A stretch of DNA of 64,000 bases. Origin: Hymenobacter volaticus. Its GTDB lineage: Bacteria; Bacteroidota; Bacteroidia; Cytophagales; Hymenobacteraceae. This document shows, piece after piece, positions 1 through 9,984 of the stretch. Position 1 is the first letter of the stretch. Each line of letters opens with the position of its first letter. The translations under genes and the position numbers were made by a program. The DNA lies in contig NZ_CP095061.1 in assembly GCF_022921055.1 (NCBI RefSeq), positions 2,271,501 through 2,335,500 of the forward strand, given 5' to 3'. A model generated the notes under the pieces. The model saw only the letters and a program-made list of their open reading frames with translations, was not told the origin of the DNA and did not search any database.

Positions 1-418
1 TGAAGTTAAAGGACCCTATTTGGAACAGAACATTGGTTTCACTGAACCAAGGCACCAGCACCCCCACAAACCGGGCAAACGCCACTGCCACTGCCGCAAT
101 TACACCGGTCTGAATCACGAGAAACAACGACCAGCCGTACAGGAATGCCACCAGCTTGTTGTACGCCTCACGCAGATACACGTATTGGCCGCCCACCTTC
201 GGAAACATGGCGGCTAGCTCGCCGTAGCTTACGGCCCCGGCCAGCGTGATGAAACCCGTAATGACCCACACGACCAGTAGCCAGCCAGCCGAACCCACCT
301 GCCGGGCAATATCGGCCGAGACGATAAAAATACCGGAGCCTATCATGCTACCGGTTACTATCATAATTGCATCAAAAAGCGTAATGGCCCGCTTAAAGTG
401 GCCTTGTTCTTCGGACAT
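1..418 (-). CDS. APC-family amino-acid permease, N-terminal part (runs off the left edge)
   Basis: The minus strand from 418 is open for 139 codons to the window edge, so only the N-terminal part is visible. The product is a polytopic inner-membrane amino-acid/polyamine transporter of the APC superfamily. After a short charged N-terminus comes the hallmark first helix with a GSMIGSGIF-type unwound segment (about residues 23-31). Two to three more hydrophobic helices follow, with a GELAAMFPKVGGQYVYLREA-like loop typical of helix 2 and the following segment in this family. The start is the first ATG, beginning MSEEQGHFKRAI. Substrate cannot be told from this part. Nothing in the visible part looks damaged. 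Confidence 0.85.
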   Translation of the reverse strand, partial: MSEEQGHFKRAITLFDAIMIVTGSMIGSGIFIVSADIARQVGSAGWLLVVWVITGFITLAGAVSYGELAAMFPKVGGQYVYLREAYNKLVAFLYGWSLFLVIQTGVIAAVAVAFARFVGVLVPWFSETNVLFQIGSFNF

Positions 419-937
419 AGAGAGAGAATCAGGATTTAGGCCGGAAGATAGAAAAAGAAAAGCCCGTTCTAGGCGAACAGGCTCATTCCAGCAATGCGCT
501 ATGCTCTTGCTCTTGCCTCTATTATAGCAAAATACAAGAACGACTTTTGCCAGCGCCCAGGATTTCGCTGGCTTTCGATCGACTAATAGTCTAAATAGAA
601 CGCTAAAACTCACTTCGGTCGAACCAGCTGCGTATGCGTTATAGGTCGCCTTTCCTCGCGCAAGCTGAAGCAGCAACGAGGTGCTACGTCAAACTCTTTC
701 TATGAATTTCGCAAAGAGTGGTGCATCCTTTGGGCGGTGGCTACGTGCTCAGCATTACGCTGCTTGTGAATGGACTTCATTTTAAAGGCACCCTGCTGCG
801 GAGGTAGTTCGTAACACTGCCATTGAGTGTGAAGTATTGCAAACCGAGTAAACTATAGCCGTATACACTTATACATAAGCTGAAGACAGCCGTGCTTCCT
901 TGCGCAGCACCAAACTGTGTACCTGTAAACAAAACGC
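419..937. other. Divergent intergenic region without a supported gene
   Basis: About 520 bases separate the minus-strand permease from the plus-strand propeller protein. Apart from the hairpin near 461-483 and promoter-like motifs, nothing coding is convincing. The short open frames here lack family features and are probably chance. Confidence 0.5.
461..530 (-). promoter_or_regulatory. Promoter-like element plus terminator-like hairpin upstream of the permease
   Basis: On the minus strand a TATAAT-like box (521-526) and an overlapping TATTTTG (528-534) are followed about 40 bases later by a hairpin. Its arms are AGCCTGTTC and GAACGGGCT (461-483), with a U-rich run immediately after. The hairpin ends about 43 bases before the permease ATG. 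It could be a leader attenuator for the permease, or a very short RNA with its own terminator. The hairpin and T-run are seen; the regulatory role is inference. Confidence 0.35.
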
Positions 938-945
938 TATTTTTG
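938..945 (+). promoter_or_regulatory. Bacteroidota-type -7 promoter element (TATTTTTG)
   Basis: The octamer fits the TAnnTTTG -7 consensus of Bacteroidota housekeeping promoters and lies 18 bases before the ATG at 963. It argues that translation starts at 963 rather than at an in-frame TTG at 900. No good -33 TTG is seen at the usual distance. Confidence 0.35.
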
Positions 946-962
946 CCGCCCTGTCCCGCCAT

Positions 963-3694
963 ATGTCCAAGAAGCTACTTGCTATTCTGACCGCACTGTT
1001 GCTCTTGGCGGCTCTGGCTTCTTATGTGTACTACCGGCGCACCGTAGCCGCTGTGCCCGTAGATCCGTGGGCACTGGTTCCCGATGATGCCGTGCTGGTA
1101 GCAGCCACGCGCGACCACCCCATGCTGGTGCGCCACCTCAAAGAAACGCAGCTCTGGGATAATCTGCTGGCGGTGCGCTACTTCGAAAGCTTCCAGAACA
1201 ACGTAGCCCTAATCGATAGCCTCTCGGGCGGGCGCGATGTAGTAAGCCGGTTTCTGGGTCGCAAAAAGGTGCTGACTTCCGTACACGTGACCGGCCCCAA
1301 CCAGTTTGATCTGCTGCTGCAAGTGCCCGTAACGAGTATTCGCGAGTACCGGCAGGTGCGCAGCCTGCTCGATGCGCTGGGGCGTGATCCGCACTTCCGG
1401 GTGGCCACCCGTGACTACGAAGGCACCATCTTGAACGAAGTAACCGAGGTGGGCACCGACCGTGGTATTACTTTCTTCAACTACCGCAACCACTTGTTGC
1501 TGAGCGCCAATCCAGTCCTTATAGAAGCCGTAGTGCGTCGCTTAGCAGGGCCAACGCAACCTACCGTAGCTGCCGATTTTCAAAACACGGACTTCTTTCG
1601 GCTGCGCGACGTTGATGCTACTCTGCTGATAAACTACCGCCGGTTGCCGCAACTGCTGAGCGTGTTTTTCCGGCGGGAATTACTTCCCGAGATGGGCAGC
1701 ATTACCAGTTTGGCCAGCGCTGGGCAGATGGAAATGAAACTAGCTGGCAACAGAGTAGCTTTCAGTGGTTTTGCCAATCCCGAAACCACCCGCGGCAGCC
1801 TACACGAGCAGTTGCGCGGCCAACCAACCCAACGGTTGCGTATGGCCGACGTGTTAAGCTTACGCACTGCCCTGCTGATGCACCTAAGCGTAGGACCCGC
1901 CGATATATTGCGCAACTCGCGCCGCACTGCTGCAACCGATACGCTGGCGCCAGGAATTAACTCCCTGCTCGACAGCTTAACGGCGGGGCTCAAACAGGAG
2001 GTAGCTTTGTGTTACCTGACGCAACAATCGGCACGCGTGAGCCCGACGCGGCTGGCGCTGGCCTACTGCCCACGGCCCGCTAACCAGGCCTTATTGCTAG
2101 GGAAGTTGCGGCGGGCGGTAGGCGCCAGCCCGTCTTTCGAGCGAGTGGGCCCTTACCAACTTTATGCCACGGGAGTACCCGAGTTGCCAGCACGCCTAAT
2201 GGGGCCGCTGTTCGCGGGGTTTCGGCAGCCGGTAGTGGCGGTGGTGGGCAATTATCTGGTTTTTGGGCAGGATGCGGCAGCCCTGCGCCAACTGCTGACC
2301 GACGTAGCGGCAGGAGAAGTGTGGGCCCGGTCGCCGGCGCAGGTTGGGTTCTTGCAAGAAACTCAGCCATTGGCTCGTTTGCGTGTTATACTCGATTCCC
2401 GCAACGCCTGGAATCTGCTCTTGCGCAGTTTAGTGGAGGAGCGCCGGGCCGGTCTGCTCCGCAATGAGGCGTTGTTCAAGCGGTTTCCCCAGATAGCCTT
2501 GCAATTTGTGCCGACTGGCGACGAAGCCGAATCTGATTCCCAATACTTCACAGAACTCCTATTCCGCCGTCCCAGCACGGGGCCAGCGGTGGCGCGGGTG
2601 CAAGGCGCCAGCGCTTCGGGAGCGGCGCTTACCTTCAAAACGCCCCTGAAAGGCCCACCTATTCTAACGTCCACATCGGGAGCAAACCGGTCAGGCGTGC
2701 TGGTGCAAGATTCGGCCCAAGTGCTGCACTACGTAACGCCCGAAAACGTAGTGGCCTGGTCGGATTCATTGCCGGGGCCAATAATTGGTGCTGTGCAGAA
2801 CCGCCGAATAGCAGGGCAGGCTAGCTACCTGCTGGCGACGCCCGGACAATTGCACTTGCTCGATGCCAATGGGCGCTCGGCTCCTAATTTTCCCCTCAAC
2901 CTGCCCGATTCGGTGCAAGCTACTACGTTAAGTGTGTCGCCGGAAGGCAGTGGGGCACCGCGCTTGTTGGTGGCTGGGGGCGGCGGCAACCTGTTTCTCT
3001 ACGATACCGATGGCAACGCGTATCCGGCCTGGCAGCCCAAGCGCTTCGACTTCAACTTGGCGGCCCCGCCGCTTTACCTGATAGTAGGAGGGCGCGATAT
3101 TATGGTGGTGCTCCTAGAAAATGGGTACGTGTATGCCTGCGACCCGCAGGGGAGCGTGTATCCCGGCTTCCCAATCAGTGTGGGCGCGCGGCTGCAAAGC
3201 ACTGCCTTAGCCGAAGTGGGTGCTACGCTAGGCCGTACTCGCCTCACAGTGGTTAGCCAACACGGCGAATTGGTGACGTTTTCATTGGCTGGTGATGTCG
3301 TGAGTCGGACTCGCGTGGCTACTTGGAGCCGAAATTCGGTGTTCCGCCTCATTCCTGACCAGCGCCAGCGCAACTACGTTGTGAGCCGCGAAGAAGGCGG
3401 ACAGTTCGATTTGTTCGAGCCAACTGGCCGCCGGCTGCTCAGCCAAAAGTTTCTGACTTCGGGGGGAAGCCCACGCAGTTCTTTGATTTTGATGGCGGTC
3501 GGCGCGTGTACGTCCTGACCGAGCCGGGGCCGCGTCGCGCTTACATCTACGACCGACAGGGACGCCTACTAGGAGGTCAGCCATTTGAAAGTAGCGCCTC
3601 GGCCGTGGGTTTGGAATATGATTCGCGCAATAAATCGTTTCACCTCTACCGCACCGTCGGCACCGAGTTGCGCCGCACCGACATCAACGAGTGA
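963..3694 (+). CDS. Membrane-anchored DUF3352-like protein with C-terminal PQQ/WD-like propeller (one frameshift)
   Basis: The repaired protein has 910 residues. An N-terminal transmembrane anchor spans about residues 4-24. A long extracytoplasmic region begins with a 'PDDAVLVAA' segment like the DUF3352 family. The last third holds several propeller-like blades with motifs such as LHLLDANGRSAPNFPLNL and YVYACDPQGSVYPGFPIS. Reading is broken at a G6 run (3461-3466), where the first frame stops at 3518. Adding one G joins it to the second frame ending at 3694, and the junction then reads smoothly through FFDFDGG. The damage is probably a sequencing error. Role unknown; it is probably an envelope protein. 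The start at 963 precedes the anchor and fits the -7 element just upstream. Confidence 0.7.
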
Positions 3695-3784
3695 GTTTAC
3701 CGCCCGCGTAACCGCGTAAAGCCGGTTCGGACGCGCAATGCAACAGAGCAGTCGTGCCGACATTGCAATTACAATTAGACCGTC

Positions 3785-3880
3785 CTGCTGAGCGCAGCCG
3801 AAGCCGAAGCATCTCGCGTGCTGATGCTAGAGTACTGATTATCACACCAGCGAGATGCTTCGGCTGCGCTCAGCATGACC
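3785..3880. repeat. Intergenic inverted repeat, copy A of a dispersed family
   Basis: Two arms of about 32 bases carrying the core CTGAGCGCAGCCGAAGCATC face each other around a short spacer. The left arm has a 6-base tandem duplication (GCCGAA). The same core recurs near 7.27-7.37 kb and 14.04-14.17 kb. The element sits between the propeller gene and the AraC gene, which converge on it. Confidence 0.8.
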
Positions 3881-3916
3881 ATTCTACACATAGAGCGGGT
3901 TGACAGTCTGTAAATG

Positions 3917-4858
3917 CTAGTTTATTGACATTCGAAAGGCCGCGGGCGTGAGTCCCGTTTTGCTTTTAAACAGCCGGGAGAAGTACTGCGGGTACTCGAA
4001 GCCTAGTTGAAAGGCCGTTTCGTTGATGGAAAGGGAGGTAGTCAGCAGCAGGCGCTTTGCTTTCTCTATTAGGCCGTGGTGCAAGTGTTGTTGCGTATTC
4101 TGGCCGGTAAGGGAGCGGAGCATGTCGCTGAGGTAGGCAGGTGACACGTTTAGTTCATCGGCAAAGTATTGCACGGTGGGCAAGGGCTGTTCGCCGTATT
4201 GCGCAAAGTACGCGTTTAGCAGCGCCTCAAAGCGGCTTAGCAAATCATGTTCGGCTGTGCGGCGGGTCAGGAACTGGCGATGGTAGAAGCGGTTTGCGTA
4301 ACTCAGCAGCACTTCCAGTTGAGAAACGAGCACATCCTGACTGAAGGTGTCAATGGGCTGCTCGTATTCGTTTTGGATGATGCTCAACACACTGTCCAGC
4401 ATGCTTTCCTCCCGGGCGGAGAGGTGCAGCGCTTCATGGACCTCGTAGGAAAAGAAGCCGTAGCTGGCTATTTTCTTGCCGAGCGGGTACTTAGTCAGCA
4501 GATCGGGGTGAAATGTTAGCATCCAGCCACTTACCTCGGAAGTGTCCAACGTTGCGTCAACGGCGAACACCTGCCCAGGCGCCAAAAAGCCGAGCACCCC
4601 CTCGCTATAGTCGTACGATTGATGACCGTAGTAGAGCGTGCCCTTCAAGCCGCGCTTCAGAAAAACCGTGTAGAGCTGTTGTACCACCGGAGTGGTTACG
4701 GGCGGCAGATTTTGCGTGCGGGCTAACTCACGGGCATAGGCTAAGTCGACGATGGTAAGTAGCGGATGCGCGGGAGCGGGTAAGCCGTAGAACCGGGTGT
4801 AATCCGATACGGTATTTAGCACACGGAACTCTTTGGCGGGATGTTTCATAGAGTACAA
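3917..4858 (-). CDS. AraC-family transcriptional regulator
   Basis: This 313-residue protein has an N-terminal cupin-like sensing region and a C-terminal AraC/XylS double helix-turn-helix (about residues 225-310). The family signature is clear in the last 40 residues: INETAFQLGFEYPQYFSRLF followed by KSKTGLTPAAFR. It should be a DNA-binding activator or repressor with an unknown ligand. Its start lies 12 bases after the stop of the hydrolase gene on the same strand, so the two probably form one transcript and the regulator may control the hydrolase. Intact and of normal length. Confidence 0.88.
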   Translation of the reverse strand: MYSMKHPAKEFRVLNTVSDYTRFYGLPAPAHPLLTIVDLAYARELARTQNLPPVTTPVVQQLYTVFLKRGLKGTLYYGHQSYDYSEGVLGFLAPGQVFAVDATLDTSEVSGWMLTFHPDLLTKYPLGKKIASYGFFSYEVHEALHLSAREESMLDSVLSIIQNEYEQPIDTFSQDVLVSQLEVLLSYANRFYHRQFLTRRTAEHDLLSRFEALLNAYFAQYGEQPLPTVQYFADELNVSPAYLSDMLRSLTGQNTQQHLHHGLIEKAKRLLLTTSLSINETAFQLGFEYPQYFSRLFKSKTGLTPAAFRMSIN

Positions 4859-4870
4859 GCAAGTAATAAG

Positions 4871-5749
4871 CTACTGTATTTGACGCGTTAAGAAAGCTAG
4901 TACTTCTGCGTTCAACTCGGTATGAAACTGCAGCCGGTCGAAGCCAGGCGGGTCTTGCGAGGGCGGAAACATGGGACTAGTTCTGGCGGCAGGAAACGGA
5001 CTAAGGAAAGAGAAGTGCCCTGCATTCTCGATTACGCGATGTTGAATTTTGTTCTGGTCGGCTACTCTGTGCAAAACGAGTAAGCCATGCTCGGGCGGAG
5101 TGTGCTCGTCTTTTTCGGCTTCAAGTAGTAAGATAGGAACATCGACGAGGCGCAAAGACCCTTCTGTGAAGAACCACGGCGTAGCCGGCGTCAACAGTAC
5201 CAGGGCTTTAACCCGATCATCAGTAACCGTCTCGACGGTGCGCGCTTGCTGATCAGGCGATTCATAAGGAAAGCAGGTTGGGATGCCGCCCGCCAAGGCC
5301 AAGGCCGTGTAGCCGCCCATCGAATGGCCAATCAGTGCTACCCAGTCAGGCTTTAGAGACGCCGCAAACACTGGATGCCCGAACAGGCTGTTGATGGCTA
5401 ATTGCACGTGGCGCGGTCGAGCCTCCAAGTTCTGAAGGGTTCCTTGCCAGGATTTGTTGTCGCGGTTGTTGAACGGATGCTCGGGCAAACCCACGATGAA
5501 CCCATTGCCAGCCAGATGGTGCGCCAGCGTCCGGTACACCCAAGGCGAGCTTCCCTTGCCGTGCGAAATGATAACTAAGGGAAACACCCCTTCTTTTGGG
5601 GGAGCGTTGATGGCTAGATCCAGTATGTAGCCCCCCACGGTTTGTGGTTTTGCGGGCGCGCGAGTCGGGTATAAGACAGCCAGCGGGAACGATACGTTCA
5701 GCACGCTGTCGGTTACCTCAACTGGGCAGTAGCCTACAAAATCGTCCAT
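4871..5749 (-). CDS. Alpha/beta hydrolase (dienelactone/PAF-acetylhydrolase-like)
   Basis: The protein has an alpha/beta-hydrolase core: an oxyanion-side HGKGSSPWVY segment, a nucleophile elbow GHSMGG (Ser about residue 143 from this start) and a late NAGHFSF histidine. The PLVIISHG strand and the 'LPEHPFNNR' loop resemble predicted dienelactone hydrolases and bacterial PAF-acetylhydrolase-like esterases. The open frame extends up to 5833, but those 28 extra residues are not family-like, so the ATG at 5749 (MDDFVGYCPVEV) is preferred. It is co-directional with the AraC gene 12 bases downstream. Substrate unknown. Confidence 0.78.
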   Translation of the reverse strand: MDDFVGYCPVEVTDSVLNVSFPLAVLYPTRAPAKPQTVGGYILDLAINAPPKEGVFPLVIISHGKGSSPWVYRTLAHHLAGNGFIVGLPEHPFNNRDNKSWQGTLQNLEARPRHVQLAINSLFGHPVFAASLKPDWVALIGHSMGGYTALALAGGIPTCFPYESPDQQARTVETVTDDRVKALVLLTPATPWFFTEGSLRLVDVPILLLEAEKDEHTPPEHGLLVLHRVADQNKIQHRVIENAGHFSFLSPFPAARTSPMFPPSQDPPGFDRLQFHTELNAEVLAFLTRQIQ

Positions 5750-5905
5750 CGTTTTTTGTGGCAAGTACGGCAGAATGCAGCTTACTGGTACTGAAGCCAG
5801 CGCCGCTATCTGGCGTCTTGTTGTCTGAACCAATCGACAACTAGTGTTCGGTTGTGCATGCTCAACAACAAGAAACCAGTAGCAGCGCTGCCTTGAATGG
5901 GCGGG

Positions 5906-6886
5906 TTAGTACGCCGAACCTACCGTGCTGCCCACCGGCATGATGGCCTCTAGCTCAGCTAGTTCCGAGGTGCTTAGCTCGATGCTAGCAGCTGCTACAT
6001 TTTGCTCTAAATACGTGCGGCGCTTGGTCCCCGGAATTGCCACCACGCCTTGGGCCAGCACCCAGGCCAGCGCCAATTGTGCGGGCGAAACATTTTTAGC
6101 GTCCGCCAACGTCTTGATCTTTTCCACCAGCGCTAGATTCTGGTAGAAGTTTTCGCCCTGGTAGCGCGGTAACATCCGCCGAATGTCACTGGCTTCGAAG
6201 TCGTCGGGCGTTTTGATGTCGCCGGATAAGAAGCCTCGGCCGAGTGGCGAGTAAGCCACAAAGCCAATACCCAATTCCTGTGTGGTTTGCAGGATAGGTT
6301 CTTCTTCCACACGCCGGTCGAAGATGGAATATTCGGTTTGCAGCGCCGTAATGGGGTGCACTTGGTGGGCCCGGCGCAATACCTCGGCCGATACTTCAGA
6401 CAGGCCGATGTAGCGAACCTTGCCGGCTTGCACCAACTCCGCCATAGCGCCTACTGTGTCCTCGATGGGCGTGTTAGGGTCGAGCCGGTGCAGATAGTAC
6501 AGGTCGATGTAATCGGTACCGAGATTTTTGAGCGACCGGTTTACGGCTTTATGCACGTATTCAGGTCGGCCATTGTAATTCCAGGTCAGGGTTTCTTGGT
6601 CGTCAATCTCGTAGCCGAATTTGGTGGCGACTAGGTATTGGTCGCGCTGACCGGCAATGGCTTTGGCTACCAGGCGCTCATTGAGCATGGGGCCGTACAA
6701 ATCGGCCGTGTCCAGCAGGTTTACCCCTAGCTCCAAGGCTCGGTGGATGGTGGCTATGCTTTCAGCCTCATCGGCGACACCGTACACGTTCATGCCGGCC
6801 AGGGTGGTCATGCCCATGCAGCCCAATCCTTCCACTGGTACTTCAAGCCCTTGACTGCCTAGCGCTACTTTTTTAATGGTGTTCAT
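5906..6886 (-). CDS. Aldo/keto reductase (AKR, YajO/AKR13-like)
   Basis: A 326-residue (beta/alpha)8-barrel NADPH-dependent oxidoreductase. The catalytic tetrad is visible from the ATG at 6886: Asp59 and Tyr64 in LLDTADLYG, Lys89 in VATKFG and His133 in YYLHRLD. The cofactor-binding C-terminal part contains [12 protein letters not shown]. The open frame reaches 7063, but the upstream 59 residues are not AKR-like; the chosen start gives [16 protein letters not shown], the normal AKR N-terminus. It probably reduces aldehydes or ketones; the substrate is unknown. A second, only distantly related AKR lies 640 bases upstream on the same strand. Confidence 0.88.
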   Translation of the reverse strand: MNTIKKVALGSQGLEVPVEGLGCMGMTTLAGMNVYGVADEAESIATIHRALELGVNLLDTADLYGPMLNERLVAKAIAGQRDQYLVATKFGYEIDDQETLTWNYNGRPEYVHKAVNRSLKNLGTDYIDLYYLHRLDPNTPIEDTVGAMAELVQAGKVRYIGLSEVSAEVLRRAHQVHPITALQTEYSIFDRRVEEEPILQTTQELGIGFVAYSPLGRGFLSGDIKTPDDFEASDIRRMLPRYQGENFYQNLALVEKIKTLADAKNVSPAQLALAWVLAQGVVAIPGTKRRTYLEQNVAAASIELSTSELAELEAIMPVGSTVGSAY

Positions 6887-7529
6887 GCTGTGTTGATAAA
6901 GGTGTAGAGGAGAATAGTTTACTCTACAAAGGTCCGCGTACCACCCGGGCTGCATGGTATACAAACCGCTGCTTCTGCAACACAAAACGAAACCAAGTTT
7001 TGGCGCTTGCATTGCTGCCAGCATAGGCAACGCATGCATTTGCTCGCCTAAAGTGTATACCACCGCCTCAATACAGAAGCTAGCGCGGTTTGTATAAAAC
7101 CTCCTCAGCCATCTAGCATAAACGCCCTACTGAATTTATTGATGTAGCCGGTTTGCTGTGCTTGAACAGGTACGTTGCCAACATCTAACACCACCATAAT
7201 GTCATCCATCATAACGGTCATGCTTCGACAAGCTCAGTATGACCGTTATGATGTTGTAGTAGTATTGTCATGCTGAGCGCAGCCGAAGCATCTCGCGTGT
7301 TGACGCAGGAGTAATGTTTACCACACTAGCGAGATGCTTCGACTTCGCCTGCGGCTGCGCTCAGCATGACCATTTTGCTGGATGGCATTATGGTAGTGTG
7401 TTAGATGTTGGCAATGCACTTGTTCAATGGCAATACCCTAAATCCTTCAGCAAGCTCAGTGGGAAGGTAATGCCAAGAATCTATTAGGTTCTAATGGTCT
7501 AAGAAGTTAATCATGAACTGCTAGATCGA
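6887..7529. other. 643-base intergenic gap between the two AKR genes
   Basis: Apart from the nested inverted repeat at 7162-7427, the gap contains a fragment similar to the repeat core near 7440-7460 and a near-consensus -7 motif (minus strand, about 6941-6948) in front of the downstream AKR gene. No gene is supported. Confidence 0.5.
7162..7427. repeat. Large nested inverted-repeat element (266 bases), with copy B inside
   Basis: Outer arms (7162-7206 and about 7380-7427) read TTGAACA..TTGCCAACATCTAAC..ACCATAATG..CATCCA and its inverse, with a few mismatches. Inside are two further palindromes. One is at 7207-7253, with ATAACGGTCAT arms around a TTCGACAAGCTCAG core. The other, 7264-7374, is copy B of the repeat family seen at 3.8 and 14.0 kb, with a 14-base insertion in its right arm. 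The element fills most of the gap between the two aldo/keto reductase genes. No open frame or transposase is inside. Confidence 0.78.
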
Positions 7530-8579
7530 CTACTGCCAGCCTTGCACGGAGTTGCCGCCGAAAATGCTGCGATTTATAGCCGGCGTGAAGATGCCGTAGG
7601 GGAAGGTGGGGGCGAGGGCACTTGCTTGGTCTAGTGTCTGCAGTTGCTCGGGGGTGAGACGGATTTCCAGGGAGCCTAAGTTGTCGTGCAACTGTTCGAG
7701 TTTGCTGGCGCCGATGATAAGGGAAGTCATACTGGGCTGTGCCGAGGCCCAGGCCAAGGCAACCTGAGCAAGTGAACGGTCGAGTTGGGTGGCTACGGTA
7801 CGCAGGGCATCAAGTACGCGCCAATTGTGCTCCGTAAACTTGCTGTTGCCGAAAGGGTTAGGACCAGTAAGCCGGCCCTCGCCGGTGGCGGTTGCTCCTT
7901 CGGGTTGATACTTGCCCGCCAGAAAACCGGCGGCCAACGGGCTCCAAGGCGTGATGCCCATACCACACTCGCGGGCGGCGGGTACGTATTCATGCTCGAT
8001 GCTACGCCCCACCAGCGAATATTCTAGCTGCATGGCAATGGGACCAGGAATGGCGTGCACGGCGGCCAACGTAGCGGCCTTGGTGGCGTACCATGCAGGC
8101 ATGTCGGAGAAGCCGAAGTAGCGAATTTTGCCAGCTCGTACCAAGTCGCCGAGCGTCTGTAGTACTTCTTCTACCGGTGTTACCATGTCCCAGGCGTGCA
8201 GCCAATACAGGTCTATGTAGTCGGTCTTGAGGCGCCGTAAGGAGCTTTCGAGAGATTGGTAGATGTTTTTGCGGCCGTTGCCCCCGGCATGCGGGTTGCC
8301 CGGATTCGTATTGAAGGAAAACTTGGTGGCAAGAACCAACTGGTCGCGCAAACGACGGTCGGCAATGTAGCCGCCTAGCAGTTCCTCGCTACGCCCGCCG
8401 GCGTACACATCGGCCGTATCAACGAAGTTGCCGCCGGCCTCGACGTAGGCGTGGAAAATGGCTTCAGAAACATCGTCGGGTGAACCCCAGCGGGGCGTGC
8501 CAAAGGTCATGGTGCCCAGGGCTAGTGGGCTAACTATTAGGCCCGAACGGCCGAGAGTTCGGAATGAAGTAAGGCTCAT
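7530..8579 (-). CDS. Aldo/keto reductase
   Basis: A 349-residue AKR. The catalytic tetrad is Asp54 and Tyr59 (NFVDTADVYAGG), Lys86 (LATKFSF) and His128 (LYWLHAWD). An IIGASKLEQLHDNL segment near the C-terminus binds the cofactor phosphate. The layout resembles the AKR9/AKR12 type of general NADPH-dependent reductase. The start MSLTSFRTLGRSG is the normal family N-terminus. It lies upstream of the other AKR on the same strand, but 640 bases of repeat-rich DNA lie between them, so a shared transcript is doubtful. Intact. Confidence 0.88.
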   Translation of the reverse strand: MSLTSFRTLGRSGLIVSPLALGTMTFGTPRWGSPDDVSEAIFHAYVEAGGNFVDTADVYAGGRSEELLGGYIADRRLRDQLVLATKFSFNTNPGNPHAGGNGRKNIYQSLESSLRRLKTDYIDLYWLHAWDMVTPVEEVLQTLGDLVRAGKIRYFGFSDMPAWYATKAATLAAVHAIPGPIAMQLEYSLVGRSIEHEYVPAARECGMGITPWSPLAAGFLAGKYQPEGATATGEGRLTGPNPFGNSKFTEHNWRVLDALRTVATQLDRSLAQVALAWASAQPSMTSLIIGASKLEQLHDNLGSLEIRLTPEQLQTLDQASALAPTFPYGIFTPAINRSIFGGNSVQGWQ

Positions 8580-8769
8580 AAAGGAGGCATTTGAAGGCTG
8601 TATTTCCTTGTGATGACATGTCTTTGCTACCGCACAAAGATCCTTTCAGGCACTTCGCCTCGACTACACAAACCAAGGTTTCTGCAACACAAAACGCCGC
8701 ACACGCCGCCGTGCCAAGCACGAGCTGCGGAGTAGTAATGGCCACCTTGAAATCAGCTATCAACTTTGC

Positions 8770-9963
8770 TTATCGGTTGGTGAGCCAGCCTTTGCGGTAG
8801 AAGTAGTAGATCTGACCAGCCACCATGAGGGCCATCAAGGCTAAAACGCCGATGTACCCCCAAGGGGCATATAGTTCGGGCATGTTGAGGTGGTTGATGG
8901 TGCCATCGGGATTCTCACGCGAGAAATTCATGCCGTAAACCCCCGCCACGAAGCTGAGCGGAATGAAGATAGAACTGATGATAGTCAGCACCTTCATCAC
9001 CTCGTTCATGCGGTTGCTTTGGTTGGACATAAACAAATCCACGAGGCTACTCACCGATTCACGGTAGCTTTCAGCTAGTTCCAAAGCCTGAATAGCATGG
9101 TCGTAGCAGTCGCGGAAGTATATTTTCATTTCATCTGATACCACCTCATCGGGCTGACGCAGGATTTCTGCAATTTTCTCTCGCTCAGGAAATACCAGTT
9201 GGCGAAAACGGACGATGTCCTTTTTAACGCGCAGAATACGGTTGAGCACACGTCGGTCGGGTCGGTCTTCTAGAATGCGGTTTTCTAGCTTCTCGATGTA
9301 GTCGCCGATGGCGGCCATGGTGGGGTAGTAGTGGTCGAGCACTACATCGGTGATGGCATAGGCAAGGTAGAGCGAGGGCTTGCGTTTGATTTGGCTGAAG
9401 CCCGAGCGAATCCGTTGCCGCACTGGGTCCAGGCAGTCGTGGTAGTCGTCCTGAAACGAGAGCACATAGTTAGGACCCGTGAAGATGGAAAGCTGATCGT
9501 CGTCGATTTCGAGGAATTGCGTGAACTCAGTCATGCGCGACACCATGAACAGACGGTTGTCGTCGAATATTTCGACTTTGGCCCGCTGGTGGTCGTTGAG
9601 CACATCTTCCATCTGCAAGGGGTGCAAGTCAAAATCGATAATGAGGCGCTCAAGCAAGGCCAAGTCGTCGTAGCCGCGCACGTCGATCCAGTGGCGCAGA
9701 TCGGGCTGGGCCCGAAATTGGGCTAGCAAGTCATCGTAGTTGGTGTACTCGTGCTCTTCGTAGTGCTGCTCGTCGTAGGAAAACAGAAACAGCCGGGGCT
9801 TGAGCGAGCCTTCTTGTATTGTGAGCGTGCCGGGGCGGCGGCCCACCTGCTGCTCGCGCGCCAGCTGGGTGGCAGAGCGGTCGGATATGGAAGAAAACTG
9901 CTCGTCGCCTAAAGGGCCAGTAGAGGCAGTGCGCTGATCGGGAGAAATGGTTGAGGAGTCCAT
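8770..9963 (-). CDS. corA: CorA-type magnesium/cobalt transporter
   Basis: A 397-residue protein of the CorA family, a pentameric inner-membrane channel for Mg2+ (also Co2+/Ni2+). It has a large soluble N-terminal domain and a long coiled stalk helix. The signature YGMNF is at about residues 343-347, at the end of TM1, followed by an acidic/polar loop and TM2 (about residues 369-388) and a basic C-terminus. Length and motif order are normal. The gene is divergent from the flippase, whose first ATG is only 21 bases away. The first 50 residues are poorly conserved in the family, so the start is less certain than the frame. Confidence 0.92.
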   Translation of the reverse strand: MDSSTISPDQRTASTGPLGDEQFSSISDRSATQLAREQQVGRRPGTLTIQEGSLKPRLFLFSYDEQHYEEHEYTNYDDLLAQFRAQPDLRHWIDVRGYDDLALLERLIIDFDLHPLQMEDVLNDHQRAKVEIFDDNRLFMVSRMTEFTQFLEIDDDQLSIFTGPNYVLSFQDDYHDCLDPVRQRIRSGFSQIKRKPSLYLAYAITDVVLDHYYPTMAAIGDYIEKLENRILEDRPDRRVLNRILRVKKDIVRFRQLVFPEREKIAEILRQPDEVVSDEMKIYFRDCYDHAIQALELAESYRESVSSLVDLFMSNQSNRMNEVMKVLTIISSIFIPLSFVAGVYGMNFSRENPDGTINHLNMPELYAPWGYIGVLALMALMVAGQIYYFYRKGWLTNR

Positions 9964-9984
9964 ACAAGAAATTAAACCGCATTA

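Noticed and set aside
3461..3466. Phase variation or pseudogene formation in the propeller gene
   Set aside because: The same one-base loss recurs in runs throughout the window, including in essential genes, so a sequencing artefact is more likely.
6887..7063. Upstream extension of the first aldo/keto reductase
   Set aside because: Fifty-nine residues unlike any AKR N-terminus, and a -7-like element overlaps the region.
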